DNA from: Buchananella hordeovulneris
Lineage (GTDB): Bacteria; Actinomycetota; Actinomycetes; Actinomycetales; Actinomycetaceae
DNA length: 43,508 nucleotides
Reading direction: 5' to 3'
NCBI GenBank assembly: GCA_030529545.1
Contig: JAUMWR010000007.1
Coordinates: forward strand, 1 to 43,508
Below the pieces are notes generated by a model. The model saw only the letters and a program-made list of their open reading frames with translations. It searched no databases and was not told the DNA's origin. The position numbers and the translations under genes are program-made. Positions within the stretch are counted from its first letter, which is position 1. Every line of letters starts with the position of its first letter. Shown here piece after piece: positions 9,028 through 19,265 of the stretch.

Positions 9028-10853
9028 CAGCCCTGCGCCCCCGCGTGACCGGCCTCGGCGCGGGCGGCCTCCACGGCTGCCTTCAACTCGGCGACGGCGT
9101 CTGCCACCGGCACGGCGCGGGCCTCACCGGTGCGGCGGTTGCGCAGTTCCACCTGGCCCTCGGCAAGACCGCGGCCCACCACCAACACGAAGGGCACCCC
9201 GATCAGCTCGGAGTCGGCGAACTTCACCCCGGCGCTGACCTTCACGCGGTCGTCGTAGAGGACCTCGACGCCGGCCTCGCTGGCCTCGCCCGCGATCTGC
9301 GCGGCGGTGGAGAAGATCTCCTCGCCCTTGCCGGTGGCCAGCACCAGGGCCTCGTAGGGGGCCACGTGGATGGGCCAGGCCAGGCCAGCCTCGTCGTGGT
9401 AGTTCTCCGCCAAAGCGGCCAGGGCGCGGGTGACGCCAATGCCGTAGGAGCCCATGGTCACCACGGTGGCCTTGCCGTTCTGGTCTAGCACGGTCAAGTC
9501 CAGGGCCTTGGCGTACTTGCGGCCCAGCTGGAAGATGTGGCCGATCTCGATGCCGCGGGCCAGCTCCAGGGGGCCGGAGCCGTCCGGGGCCGGGTCGCCC
9601 TCGAGCACCTCTGCGGCCTCGATGAAGCCGTCGGCGGTGAAGTCGCGGCCCGCCACCAGGCCCACCACGTGGGTGTCCTGCTGGTTGGCGCCGCTGACCC
9701 AGACGGTTCCCTCCACCACGCGCGGGTCGAGCAGGTAGCGCACAGAGCCGGAGGCGTTGCCGGCCTCATCCACTACGCGGTGCGGGGAGTTGGGGCCGAG
9801 CACCTGCGGGCCAATGTAGCCAACCACCAGCTCGGGGTGCTTGGCCAGGTCGGACTCGCTGGCCTGCTCCACGCTGTTGGGGCTCAGGGCCGCCTCGATG
9901 CGCGCCAGGTCGATACCCCGGTCGCCGGGCAGGCCAACCACGATCACCTCGCGCTCGCCGGCGGGCGAGATCACGGTCAGGGCAATGTTCTTCAGGGTCG
10001 CGCCGGCGGTCCAACCGCCCTCTACTGGCTCGTGCTCGTCCAGGTAGGCAACCAGGTCCTCGATGGAGGCGGCGCCCGGGGTGGGGACCGCGCGGGGGGC
10101 CGGGGCGTCGCTATAGTCCAGGGCCTCGGGTACGACGGTGGTGACGGCCTCGACGTTGGCGGCGTACCCGCCGGGAGAGCGCACGTAGGTGTCCTCACCG
10201 ATCTCGCACGGGTGCAGGAACTCCTCGGAGCGAGAGCCGCCCATGGCGCCGCTCATGGCGGAGACGATCACGTACTCCAAACCCAGGCGGGTGAAGATGG
10301 CCTTGTAGGCCTCGCGTTGGGCGTCGTAGGAGGCGTCCAGGCCGGCGTCGTCGATGTCGAAGGAGTAGGCGTCCTTCATGACGAACTCGCGGCCGCGCAG
10401 CAGACCGGCGCGCGGGCGGGCCTCGTCACGGTACTTGGTCTGGATCTGGTACAGGGTGACCGGCAGGTCCTTGTAGGAGGAGTAGAGGTCCTTGACCAGG
10501 AGGGTGAACATTTCCTCGTGGGTGGGGGCCAGCAGGTAGTCGTTCTCGCGGCGGTCCTTTAGGCGGAAAAGGTTGGGGCCGTACTCGCTCCAGCGGCCGG
10601 TGGCCTCGTAGGGTTCGCGCGGCAGCAGGGCCGGGAAGTGTACTTCCTGCGCACCGGCGCGGCGCATTTCCTGGCGCACGATCTCCTCGATCTTGCCCAG
10701 CACGCGCAGGCCCAGCGGCAGCCAGGTGTAGATGCCGGGGGCGGAGCGGCGGATGTAGCCGGCGCGTACCAGCAGCTTGTGGCTGGCCACTTCGGCGTGT
10801 GCGGGGTCCTCGCGCAGGGTGCGCAGGAATAGGGAGCTCATCAGGTCAAGCAC
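9027..10853 (-). CDS. proS: Prolyl-tRNA synthetase, bacterial type with editing insertion
   Basis: Charges tRNA-Pro with proline in the cytosol. The 608-residue product is the bacterial (ProS type 1) form: class II catalytic core at the N terminus ([12 protein letters not shown], motif 2 with [10 protein letters not shown]), an INS/YbaK-like editing insertion around residues 225-405, motif 3 [11 protein letters not shown], and an anticodon-binding C-terminal domain. The GTG at 10853 is chosen because GAGGG sits about six to eight bases upstream; the internal ATG four codons later is the alternative and matches the usual [10 protein letters not shown] start, but it is too far from that ribosome site. 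The stop overlaps the def start by one base. Confidence 0.96.
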   Translation of the reverse strand: MLDLMSSLFLRTLREDPAHAEVASHKLLVRAGYIRRSAPGIYTWLPLGLRVLGKIEEIVRQEMRRAGAQEVHFPALLPREPYEATGRWSEYGPNLFRLKDRRENDYLLAPTHEEMFTLLVKDLYSSYKDLPVTLYQIQTKYRDEARPRAGLLRGREFVMKDAYSFDIDDAGLDASYDAQREAYKAIFTRLGLEYVIVSAMSGAMGGSRSEEFLHPCEIGEDTYVRSPGGYAANVEAVTTVVPEALDYSDAPAPRAVPTPGAASIEDLVAYLDEHEPVEGGWTAGATLKNIALTVISPAGEREVIVVGLPGDRGIDLARIEAALSPNSVEQASESDLAKHPELVVGYIGPQVLGPNSPHRVVDEAGNASGSVRYLLDPRVVEGTVWVSGANQQDTHVVGLVAGRDFTADGFIEAAEVLEGDPAPDGSGPLELARGIEIGHIFQLGRKYAKALDLTVLDQNGKATVVTMGSYGIGVTRALAALAENYHDEAGLAWPIHVAPYEALVLATGKGEEIFSTAAQIAGEASEAGVEVLYDDRVKVSAGVKFADSELIGVPFVLVVGRGLAEGQVELRNRRTGEARAVPVADAVAELKAAVEAARAEAGHAGAQG

Positions 10854-10883
10854 GGCAAACCCTCTTACGTAGACGATTTGCCC

Positions 10884-10889
10884 ATTTTA
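10884..10889 (-). promoter_or_regulatory. Possible -10 box for proS
   Basis: TAAAAT on the minus strand, about 30 bases before the proS GTG. The -35 region is unconvincing, so this is a weak call based on -10 similarity and position. The same hexamer precedes ffh at a similar distance. Confidence 0.3.
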
Positions 10890-11000
10890 CTCGCCGCGCC
10901 GGGGTTGACGGCGCGCGCCTTTGTGCGGCCCATCGCATTGGACGACGCTCCCGCCGCCGTGCCGCGCGCTCGCCTGCTCCCAGTGGCGGCCCGCCTGCCG

Positions 11001-11208
11001 ATCCACCTCTACCGCGCGCGGGGCGGACTGCCCCAGCGGTGGCCACCGACCGGCTCAGCAATCCACCTCTACCGCGCGCGGGGCGGACCGTGTTGGGCGA
11101 CGCGCTGGCGGGGTTTCGGGTGAGCCTCTGCTGCGCTCGGGGCGGACCGAGGTGGGGGTCATTGGGCGAGTTGTTCCCTCCCCACCGCTGCCGCACACGG
11201 CGACGGAC
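11001..11208. repeat. Four-copy 28 bp repeat array with 31-32 bp unique spacers (CRISPR-like remnant)
   Basis: Two identical 28 bp copies (11001-11028, 11061-11088) are followed by two diverged copies (11120-11147, 11180-11208). The spacers are 32, 31 and 32 bases and unrelated to one another. On the minus strand a copy starts GTCCGCCCCGCGCGCGG, resembling the GTnnnCCCCGCGC start of type I-E repeats. No cas gene is in the window and half the copies are decayed, so it may be a dead array or another interspersed repeat. Confidence 0.55.
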
Positions 11209-11268
11209 CTGGACCTAGCCGCACACCGCCCCACCGTTTGAGGGCGGCGCGCGGCAACGTCGGCCAGA

Positions 11269-12444
<1,176 letters not shown>

Positions 12445-12602
12445 TATCCCCCGCCGGCGCCCATGCCGCTTACCACGGGTGGACGACGCCTCTACCGCCC
12501 GCCCTCACGGGGCGCCGCTCCCACGACCGGGCCACCCTCATTTGCCCAAGATTCGGGGCCGGGGGGTGGGCGGCGGAGGGCGTGACAGGGGGCGAGACGT
12601 GG

Positions 12603-13886
12603 TCAGACTGCGGGCGCGACGACGTCGGCCACTACCAGCAGGAGGGTCAGGCCGATCAGGAAGTAGATCGTTGCGTAAGTGAACGGGAGCATCTTGGCGG
12701 TGTCGGTGGGGCCGGCGTAGCCGCGCCCAGTCAGGCGCCTGAATCCCTTGCGCAAGCCCTCCCACAGGGCGCCGGTGATGTGCCCACCGTCCAGGGGCAA
12801 GATCGGCAGCAGGTTGAAGATGAAGAGCGACAAGTTCAGGGAGGCCAGGAGGGAGAGGAAGCCGGCGGCGCGGACCGCAGGAGTTGCGGCGACGCCCTCG
12901 GCGCTGGTGACCTCTCCGGCCATACGGCCGATCCCCACCAGGCCCATGAGCCCGCCGGGCTCGCGCTCGGTCAGCCCCAGGGTGGCTCCCGCCGCGTTGG
13001 CGAGCATGGCGGGCAGCCGCACGATCATCTTCCCGGTGGCCACGGTGGCCTCCCCGGTGGCGCGCAGGGCGCTGCCCAGGGACTGCGGGACGTAGGAGGG
13101 GGACGGGGAGATGCCCACGAACGCGCGCTCGGTGCCCTCGATGGAGACCCATACCGGGGCGATGTGGAGCGTCACCTCGCTCTCGCCGCGCCGCACCACC
13201 ACCGGCAACTCCTGCCCGGCCGGACTGGCGGCGATAGCGGCCTGGACGGAGGCCCAGTCGGTGACGGCCTGCCCGTTCCACTCCTGGATGGTGTCCCCCA
13301 CCTGCATTCCCGCCACGGCGGCCGGGCCGGCCACTCCCCCGTCGCAGCCCGGCGCGGCGGCGCCGGGGGCGGGGCTGGCGGCGGAGAGGTAGCTGGCGGG
13401 CACGCAGGGCATCACCTGGGAGATCCGCCCGGTGTCCAGGGTGGGCATGCCGATGCCCACGAACACGATGATGATGAGGACCGTGGCCAGCAGCAGGTTC
13501 ATGAACGGGCCGCCGAACATCACCACGATCTTCTTGGGCACGCTCAGGTTGTAGAACGCCCGGTTCTCCTCCCCCGGCGCGATCTCCTCTAGCGCCTCGC
13601 GGCGCGCCGCAGCCACCATGGACTCGCTGCCGTCGCGCGCCGGCTTGTCCGGGGTGCGCTCCGGCGGGTACATGCCCACCAGGCGCACAAAGCCGCCCAG
13701 CGGGATCGCCTTCACGCCGTACTCGGTCTCCCCTATTCGCTTGGAGAACAGGGTCTTGCCAAAGCCCACGAAGTACTGCGGCACCTTGACTCCAAAGAGC
13801 TTGGCGGGCAGCAGGTGGCCGATCTCGTGGAGGGCCACGGAGAACAGCAGTCCCAGGATCAGCAGCAGGATTCCCAGCAGGTACAA
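12603..13886 (-). CDS. rseP: Site-2 protease, RseP/M50 family
   Basis: Intramembrane zinc metalloprotease that completes cleavage of membrane-anchored regulators such as anti-sigma factors. The 427-residue product has HEIGH (HExxH) in its first membrane helix near residue 20, a hydrophobic segment with GGPFMNLLLATVLIII, a PDZ-like domain around 195-260 and a C-terminal pair of helices carrying LLPILPLDGGH, whose Asp completes the zinc site. The start is TTG at 13886, preceded by AAGGGA about six bases upstream; no ATG or GTG in frame fits. It lies 32 bases after dxr, the usual actinobacterial dxr-rseP-ispG order. The substrate cannot be told from this window. Confidence 0.95.
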   Translation of the reverse strand: MYLLGILLLILGLLFSVALHEIGHLLPAKLFGVKVPQYFVGFGKTLFSKRIGETEYGVKAIPLGGFVRLVGMYPPERTPDKPARDGSESMVAAARREALEEIAPGEENRAFYNLSVPKKIVVMFGGPFMNLLLATVLIIIVFVGIGMPTLDTGRISQVMPCVPASYLSAASPAPGAAAPGCDGGVAGPAAVAGMQVGDTIQEWNGQAVTDWASVQAAIAASPAGQELPVVVRRGESEVTLHIAPVWVSIEGTERAFVGISPSPSYVPQSLGSALRATGEATVATGKMIVRLPAMLANAAGATLGLTEREPGGLMGLVGIGRMAGEVTSAEGVAATPAVRAAGFLSLLASLNLSLFIFNLLPILPLDGGHITGALWEGLRKGFRRLTGRGYAGPTDTAKMLPFTYATIYFLIGLTLLLVVADVVAPAV

Positions 13887-13918
13887 GTCATTTCCCTTCC
13901 CTGCGCGCGGGCGCGCAC

Positions 13919-15163
13919 CTATGCGAGGCTAGTGGACTTTCCTGCCAGGCGCGCGCGGGCCGCCCGGCGAGCCCACTCCTCTGCGGCGGTGACGTCCGCC
14001 AGGTCGCGCGGATCGCCCGGGTGATCCCAGTTCTCCAGGACCGCCGCCACGGTGTCCACGATGTCCAGGTAGGCGCACTTGCCAGCCAGGAAGGCGTCCA
14101 CCGCCTCCTCATTGGCCGCGTTGAACACGGCCGGGTGGGTGGAGGAGGCCGCCACGGCGTGACGTGCTAAGCCCACGGCCGGGAACGTGTCCTCATCCAG
14201 CGGTTCAAAGGTCCAGCTCACCGGCGCGTCCCACGCGCACGGCAGCGCCGCACCGCGCCAGCGGTCCGGGGCGGAGATGCCCAGGGCGATCGGCAGGCAC
14301 ATGTCCGGCGGGGAGGCCTGGGCCAGCGTCGAGCCGTCCACGAACTCCACGGCGGAGTGGATGACGCTCTGCGGGTGGACCACAGCGGTGATCTGCTCCG
14401 GGGCCACGTCAAAAAGGACGTGGGCCTCGATCAGCTCCAGCGCCTTGTTCATCAACGTGGAGGAGTTGACGGTGACCACCGGCCCCATGGACCACGTGGG
14501 GTGGTGCAGGGCCTCCTGGGCGCTGACCTGCGCTAGCTCGTGGCGCTTGCGCCCCCGGAAGGGACCGCCGCTGGCCGTCAGGATCAGGCGCGCCACCTCA
14601 CTGGTGCCATCCACCTCCTTGGCCACCAGGCCGCGCCTGTGCTTGCCGGAGCTCAGCGCCTGCCACATGGCGGAGTGCTCGGAGTCCACGGGGCGGATCT
14701 GCCCAGAGCACACCACCGCGCGGCGCACCAGCGCCGCGCCCGCCACCAGGGACTCCTTGTTCGCCAGGGCCAGGTCCGCACCGGCCCGCAAGGCTGCCAG
14801 GGTGGGGCCCAGGCCAATCGAACCGGACATGCCATTGACCACCACGGCGTCCGGGCGGCTGGCGGCAACGTCGGCAGCCGCAGCGGGGCCAACCAGGATC
14901 TCGCGCGCCATGCGCGGGGCGCCGGCGGCGTCCTCGGCGGCCTCAATCGCGCCGCGCAGCTCCTCGGCCTCACCGCGCGCGATGCCCAGCAACCGGGCGC
15001 CGGTCTCCACCGCCTGCGCGGCCAGCAGCTCCAAGTTGCCACCGCCCGCAGCCAGCGCCACGACCTCGGTGGCCGGGGCGCACCGGGAGATGACGTCCAG
15101 TACCTGCGTACCGATGGAGCCCGTGGAGCCCAGGATGACAACCGGGCGCGCTACCTCATTCAA
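13919..15163 (-). CDS. dxr: 1-deoxy-D-xylulose 5-phosphate reductoisomerase
   Basis: First committed step of the MEP isoprenoid pathway: NADPH-dependent conversion of DXP to MEP. Diagnostic motifs in the ~414-residue product are GSTGSIGTQ (NADPH loop), ALANKESLVAG, PVDSEHSA (metal-binding Asp/Glu), ASGGPFRG, HPTWSMGP, VHPQSVIHS and NAANEEAV. The frame is open upstream, but TTG at 15163 is preferred because it places the Rossmann motif ten residues from the N terminus as in family members; it overlaps the preceding DivIVA-like gene by eight bases and has no clear Shine-Dalgarno, suggesting translational coupling. One CGACGTTSCCG word lies in the gene (14863-14873, minus). Confidence 0.95.
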   Translation of the reverse strand: MNEVARPVVILGSTGSIGTQVLDVISRCAPATEVVALAAGGGNLELLAAQAVETGARLLGIARGEAEELRGAIEAAEDAAGAPRMAREILVGPAAAADVAASRPDAVVVNGMSGSIGLGPTLAALRAGADLALANKESLVAGAALVRRAVVCSGQIRPVDSEHSAMWQALSSGKHRRGLVAKEVDGTSEVARLILTASGGPFRGRKRHELAQVSAQEALHHPTWSMGPVVTVNSSTLMNKALELIEAHVLFDVAPEQITAVVHPQSVIHSAVEFVDGSTLAQASPPDMCLPIALGISAPDRWRGAALPCAWDAPVSWTFEPLDEDTFPAVGLARHAVAASSTHPAVFNAANEEAVDAFLAGKCAYLDIVDTVAAVLENWDHPGDPRDLADVTAAEEWARRAARARLAGKSTSLA

Positions 15164-15707
15164 CGCAGAGCAGCACTTCCACGGCCGCAGCCAGGAACGC
15201 GTCCACCGGGCCCTCGGCGTAGGCGGCCTCGCCGCGCGCCGCCCCAAAGACGGCGTAGCGCAGCTCGGCGGAAGTGATGGAACGGCCCTCGTTGAAGTAG
15301 GCGGTCAGGCGGTCGCACAGGGCGTCCACCTCGCTGGCCTTGTAGCCACGGCCCTTACCCGGGTGGGCAAAGCGCTCACCAGCTGGGCGCAGAAGGCGCG
15401 GGTAGAGGCGCTTGGCGCGGTCGGCGACGCTGTCCAGCCAGGCCTGGCGGCCGTGCACGGCAATGAACTCCGCCCGCTCGCGCTGCACAAAAGCGCTCTC
15501 GATGCGGTCCAGGGCCTCGTCAACCTCGCTCGTGACGTAGCCGCCGCGCGTGATCGGGAAGGTGGCATTGCGGACGCTGCGGGCGTTGAAAGCGCCGGCC
15601 ACACCGCCACCCTCGTAGGCCTTGCGCGCCTGCGCAAAGAACTCGTCCACCTGGAGGCGCCCGTAACCGTTAGACAGTTTGCCTACCGTCCCAAACAGAG
15701 CACTCAC
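15156..15707 (-). CDS. Small DivIVA-domain protein
   Basis: A 183-residue cytosolic protein containing three copies of a DivIVA-type motif: [12 protein letters not shown] (about 13-24), [19 protein letters not shown] (about 55-73) and [19 protein letters not shown] (about 120-138). The G-Y-x3-E/Q-V-D core is the membrane-binding/oligomerisation signature known from DivIVA and its short actinobacterial relatives. Long C-terminal coiled coils of true DivIVA/Wag31 are absent. Its GTG overlaps the rlmN stop by four bases (GTGA) and its stop overlaps dxr, so it is embedded in the operon. Its function is unknown; a role near the membrane or division site is only inferred. Confidence 0.85.
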   Translation of the reverse strand: MSALFGTVGKLSNGYGRLQVDEFFAQARKAYEGGGVAGAFNARSVRNATFPITRGGYVTSEVDEALDRIESAFVQRERAEFIAVHGRQAWLDSVADRAKRLYPRLLRPAGERFAHPGKGRGYKASEVDALCDRLTAYFNEGRSITSAELRYAVFGAARGEAAYAEGPVDAFLAAAVEVLLCVE

Positions 15708-16942
15708 AAGCGTTCCCTTTCTTGCTGAAGGACCTCAGTGGCCAACTGACCACACGCTCCGTCAATATCACTACCACGCGTATCCCTAATCGTGGTCGCA
15801 ATACCGGCGCTGCGCAACGTCTCAACAAACGTTTCCATCACATCCGGCTCGCTAGAGGTCCAGATGGAACCCGGGGTCGGGTTGAGCGGAATCGGATTGA
15901 CATGCGCCCACCCGCTGCCGCGCGCCAGCAGCTCGTCGGCCAAAAGCTGGGCGCGCCACTGGTGGTCGTTCATGTCCTTAATCAGCGCATACTCAATGGA
16001 AACGCGCCGCCCGGTGGCCTCGTAGTACTCGTAAGCCGCGTCCAGCAGCTCCGGCACCTTCCAACGGGAGTTAATCGGAATCAGGTCGTCGCGCAGGTCG
16101 TCGTCCGGGGCGTGCAAAGACACCGCCAGCGTCACCGGGATGCCCTCGCCCGCCAGCTTGCGGATCGCCGGCACCAGGCCCACCGTGGAGACCGTGATGT
16201 TGCGCGCGCTCATGCCAAAGCCCTCGGGCACGGGGGCCACCAGGCGGCGCACCGCCCCCAGCACGGCCTTGTAGTTGGCCAGTGGCTCCCCCATGCCCAT
16301 GAAGACGATGTTGGACAGGCGCGCCGGGCCCGTGGTCAGGTCGCCGTCCCGGGAGGCGGCCGCCGCCAAACGCACCTGCTCCACAATCTCCGCCGTGGAC
16401 AGGTTCCGGGTCAGCCCCATCTGGCCGGTAGCGCAGAACGGGCAGGCCATGCCGCAGCCCGCCTGGGAGGACACGCACAACGTGGTGCGCTCCCGGTAGC
16501 CCATCAGCACGCTCTCCACGCGCACCCCGTCGTGCAGAGACCACAGGTGCTTCAAGGTGGCCCCGCCGTCCGCCTGCAGCACGCGCACCGGCGACACCAA
16601 CTGCGGCAGCAGCTGCTCCACCATTTCGCCGCGCGTGGCCGCCGGCAGGTCAGTCATGTCATCGGCGGCAGCAGTCAGGTGCCCAAAGTAGTGCCGCGAG
16701 AGCTGGTCGGCACGGAAGGCGGGCAAACCCGCCTCCTTCAACGCCTGCTTGCGCTCGACCAGCGTCAGGTCGGCCAAGTGACTGGGGGCCTTGCCCCGCT
16801 TGGGCACGGCAAAGCTGAGCCGCGGGCGCGCACCCGGATGCGCCGCCCCCTCCGGCGGCTGATCCGTGGGACGCACCTGCCGTTGAGTGCCGCAACGCCG
16901 GGCGGCCTCGCGGGAGCGCTCGCGCGCAGGAACGTCGGCCAT
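15704..16942 (-). CDS. rlmN: 23S rRNA (adenine2503-C2)-methyltransferase RlmN
   Basis: Radical-SAM enzyme that methylates A2503 of 23S rRNA (and A37 of some tRNAs). The 412-residue product has the CGMACPFC cluster motif (CxxxCxxC, about residue 160), [27 protein letters not shown] and [12 protein letters not shown], plus the C-terminal [11 protein letters not shown] whose Cys forms the transient methyl-cysteine. The ATG at 16942 is chosen because it shares one base with the cdsA stop; the open frame upstream is cdsA antisense-free overlap only. The N-terminal ~45 residues are basic and low in conservation. No substitution of catalytic residues was seen. Confidence 0.96.
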   Translation of the reverse strand: MADVPARERSREAARRCGTQRQVRPTDQPPEGAAHPGARPRLSFAVPKRGKAPSHLADLTLVERKQALKEAGLPAFRADQLSRHYFGHLTAAADDMTDLPAATRGEMVEQLLPQLVSPVRVLQADGGATLKHLWSLHDGVRVESVLMGYRERTTLCVSSQAGCGMACPFCATGQMGLTRNLSTAEIVEQVRLAAAASRDGDLTTGPARLSNIVFMGMGEPLANYKAVLGAVRRLVAPVPEGFGMSARNITVSTVGLVPAIRKLAGEGIPVTLAVSLHAPDDDLRDDLIPINSRWKVPELLDAAYEYYEATGRRVSIEYALIKDMNDHQWRAQLLADELLARGSGWAHVNPIPLNPTPGSIWTSSEPDVMETFVETLRSAGIATTIRDTRGSDIDGACGQLATEVLQQERERL

Positions 16943-17868
16943 CAACCCCCCAAAGCCATAGGTAGAAGCAAATAACAAACCGGAGCCGTCAGCAGCAAGG
17001 AATCCAGTCGATCCATGATTCCACCGTGTCCGGGCAACGTCGCCGCCATGTCCTTCAAACCAATGTCCCGCTTGATCAGCGACTCGGCCAGGTCCCCCGT
17101 CGTGGCGGCCACGACGCCCAGGACACCAAGCAGAACGCCCAGCCACCACGCGCCGCCCAACGCCAGGACGGAAGGCACCGCCACCGCGATCGCGAACGCC
17201 AGGGAGCCAAGCAGGCCCTCGACGGATTTCTTCGGGCTAATGGAGGGGGCAAACGGGCGGCGCCCAAACAAGACGCCCACCGCGTATCCGCCCACATCAT
17301 TGGCCACCGGAATAGCAACGAAGATGAGAACGTACCAGATGCCACGCGGCGGCGATATAAGCAGCGCCACGAATCCCGCCATCAGGGGCAGGTAGGCGGC
17401 AGCGAACACCGCCACCGTCGCGTCGCGGATCGCACTAGGGGTGGCGCCGCTCATCAAACGCCAGGCCACGCTCAACCCGACCGTGGCCACGAACGCGGAG
17501 AACATCGCCTCTGGCCCGTAGAAGTAGGCGCTCGCCACGGTGCCGAACGTGCCCAGCCACAGCGGAGGCAGGGGCAGCAGCACGCCCACGCGCGCCACGC
17601 CGCCGGCCAGCTCCCACAGGCCCACGCAGATGGCCAGCGACATCAACCCCAGGAAGGCCAGCTTGTGCAGCCACAGGGTCAGCGCGATCAGACCCACCAA
17701 GGCCAGGCCCACACCGATCGCCGCCGGCAGGTTGCGGCCCGCCTTACGCGTAGCCGGCAGGGGCTCCTTGTTCTGGGTGGGCGGCGGAGCCACGAGCTGG
17801 TAGAAGCGCTCGCGCCACCGGCCTGGCGTCTCAGTCGCCAGGCCGGTGGCCGCGTTTTGCTTCTTCAA
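16942..17868 (-). CDS. cdsA: Phosphatidate cytidylyltransferase (CDP-diacylglycerol synthase)
   Basis: Integral membrane enzyme making CDP-diacylglycerol from phosphatidate and CTP, the entry to phospholipid synthesis. The 308-residue product has a polar ~45-residue N-terminal extension, then seven to eight hydrophobic segments. The family signature is complete near the C terminus: SPKKSVEG, then [16 protein letters not shown] and [15 protein letters not shown] with the metal-binding Asp residues. The start lies four bases after frr, so the genes are co-transcribed. A perfect 15 bp inverted repeat falls inside the first 20 codons (separate entry). Typical actinobacterial order frr-cdsA-rlmN supports the call. 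Confidence 0.95.
   Translation of the reverse strand: MKKQNAATGLATETPGRWRERFYQLVAPPPTQNKEPLPATRKAGRNLPAAIGVGLALVGLIALTLWLHKLAFLGLMSLAICVGLWELAGGVARVGVLLPLPPLWLGTFGTVASAYFYGPEAMFSAFVATVGLSVAWRLMSGATPSAIRDATVAVFAAAYLPLMAGFVALLISPPRGIWYVLIFVAIPVANDVGGYAVGVLFGRRPFAPSISPKKSVEGLLGSLAFAIAVAVPSVLALGGAWWLGVLLGVLGVVAATTGDLAESLIKRDIGLKDMAATLPGHGGIMDRLDSLLLTAPVCYLLLPMALGG
17814..17850 (-). other. Perfect 15 bp hairpin inside the 5' end of cdsA
   Basis: GCCACCGGCCTGGCG (17814-17828) and its exact complement (17836-17850) enclose seven bases, within codons ~7-18 of cdsA. There is no U tract, so it is not an intrinsic terminator. Being coding sequence and perfectly paired, it could slow ribosomes or mark an mRNA processing site between frr and cdsA. 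Confidence 0.55.
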
Positions 17869-17872
17869 CAGC

Positions 17873-18430
17873 TCAGACCGTCAGCAGCTCGGACTCCTTG
17901 ACGGCCAGCGCCTCATCGATCTGCTCGATGTGGGCCTTCGTCAGGGCCTCCAGCTCCTTCTCTGCGCGCGCACACTCGTCCTCGCCGGCCTCGCCGTCCT
18001 TGGCGATGCGGTCCAGCTCTTCCTTGGCCTTGCGGCGGATGCCGCGCACGGAGACGCGGGCGTCCTCAGCCTTGGACTTGGCGAGCTTGACGTAGTCGCG
18101 GCGACGCTCCTCGGTGAGCGCGGGCAGAACCACGCGAATCACCTGGCCGTCGTCGATGGGGTTCACACCCAGGTCCGACTCGCGAATCGCCTTGACGATC
18201 TCGTTGGTGGCGGAGCGGTCAAAGGGGGAAATGAGGACCGTGCGGGCCTCGGGAATGTTGATGGTGGCCAACTGCTGCAGCGGGGTGGGCGCCCCGTAGT
18301 ACTCCACCTCGATGGAGGTGAACATGGCGGCGTTGGCGCGCCCAGTGCGGATGGCCGCGAACTCGGAGCGGGCCACCCCCACTGCCTTGTCCATCTTCTC
18401 CTCGGCCTCAAGCATGGCTTCTTCTATCAC
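17873..18430 (-). CDS. frr: Ribosome recycling factor
   Basis: With EF-G, splits post-termination ribosomes. The 185-residue product is full length: [15 protein letters not shown] near residue 25-37, [19 protein letters not shown], the [20 protein letters not shown] helix and a charged C-terminal three-helix bundle. The GTG at 18430 overlaps the pyrH stop by four bases (GTGA), with AAGGGAG about eight bases upstream inside pyrH, so both start choice and coupling are supported. An ATG five codons in is less likely. Confidence 0.97.
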   Translation of the reverse strand: MIEEAMLEAEEKMDKAVGVARSEFAAIRTGRANAAMFTSIEVEYYGAPTPLQQLATINIPEARTVLISPFDRSATNEIVKAIRESDLGVNPIDDGQVIRVVLPALTEERRRDYVKLAKSKAEDARVSVRGIRRKAKEELDRIAKDGEAGEDECARAEKELEALTKAHIEQIDEALAVKESELLTV

Positions 18431-19173
18431 TGAGCTGCTCCCTTCGCGGTCACTAGAGTTCCAATTGTCTCACCCAAAAGGGCACGGGTGACATTGCCCG
18501 GCTCGTTCATCCCGAAAACGCGCATCGGCAGGTCGTTTTCCATGCACAGAGAGAACGCGGCGGCATCCACCACCTTCAAGCCCTGCGCCAGTGCGTCAGA
18601 GTAGCTGAGGTAGTCCAGCTTCGTCGCGCTGGAGTCCACACGCGGGTCTGCGGTGTAGACGCCGTCCACGCCGTTCTTGCCCACCAGGAGCTCGGTGCAG
18701 CCCGTCTCCAGGGCGCGCTGCGCGCTCACCGTGTCCGTGGAGAAGTACGGCATGCCGGCACCAGCGCCGAAGATCACCACGCGATCCTTCTCCATGTGGC
18801 GGATGGCTCGCAGCGGAATGTAGGCCTCTGCCACCTGGCCCATCGTGATGGCCGTCTGTACGCGAGTGGTCACCCCGGCCTTCTCCAGGAAGTCCTGCAG
18901 GGCCAGCGCGTTCATGACGGTGCCGAGCATGCCCATGTAGTCGGCGCGGGCGCGCTCCAGGCCCCGCTCGGCCAGCTGGGCGCCACGGAAGAAGTTACCG
19001 CCGCCCACGACGATGGCAACCTCAACGCCCTGCTTCACGGCTGCCGCGATCTGCCCGGCAACGTCGGAGACCACGTCCGGATCCAGACCGATCTGACCGC
19101 CTCCAAACATCTCTCCGGAGAGCTTCAGGAGCACCCGGCGTCGTTTCTTATCATTCGCAGCAACTTCGGTCAT
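18427..19173 (-). CDS. pyrH: UMP kinase
   Basis: Phosphorylates UMP to UDP with ATP, hexameric, cytosolic. The 248-residue product has [21 protein letters not shown], the [14 protein letters not shown] segment, [13 protein letters not shown] and [10 protein letters not shown], all standard for bacterial PyrH. AAAGGA lies about eight bases ahead of the ATG. It is separated from tsf by about 90 bases with a terminator-like hairpin, and coupled by a 4-base overlap to frr. One CGACGTTSCCG word is in the gene (19056-19066, minus), reading S-D-V-A-G. Confidence 0.97.
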   Translation of the reverse strand: MTEVAANDKKRRRVLLKLSGEMFGGGQIGLDPDVVSDVAGQIAAAVKQGVEVAIVVGGGNFFRGAQLAERGLERARADYMGMLGTVMNALALQDFLEKAGVTTRVQTAITMGQVAEAYIPLRAIRHMEKDRVVIFGAGAGMPYFSTDTVSAQRALETGCTELLVGKNGVDGVYTADPRVDSSATKLDYLSYSDALAQGLKVVDAAAFSLCMENDLPMRVFGMNEPGNVTRALLGETIGTLVTAKGAAQ

Positions 19174-19222
19174 GGCCGTCCTTTCGTCCCATCTACTTTA
19201 AGGCCCAGGGGCTAAACATGGC

Positions 19223-19256
19223 GGTGGCCCCGCCCAAGAAACTGGACGGGGCCACC
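19223..19256 (-). terminator. Hairpin between tsf and pyrH
   Basis: Arms GGTGGCCCCG (19223-19232) and its complement (19247-19256) form a 10 bp stem just past the tsf stop. The minus-strand tail (GCCATGTTTA) is only weakly U-rich, so partial termination separating rpsB-tsf from pyrH-frr is likelier than a full stop. Confidence 0.6.
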
Positions 19257-19265
19257 AACGGTGAA

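Noticed and set aside
10878-11241. Plus-strand open frames between proS and ispG
   Set aside because: Composition follows the repeat array; no ribosome site or family similarity.
12480-12520. Possible fifth copy of the CRISPR-like repeat near ispG
   Set aside because: Only a short CCTCTACCGC match, with no spacing relation to the array.
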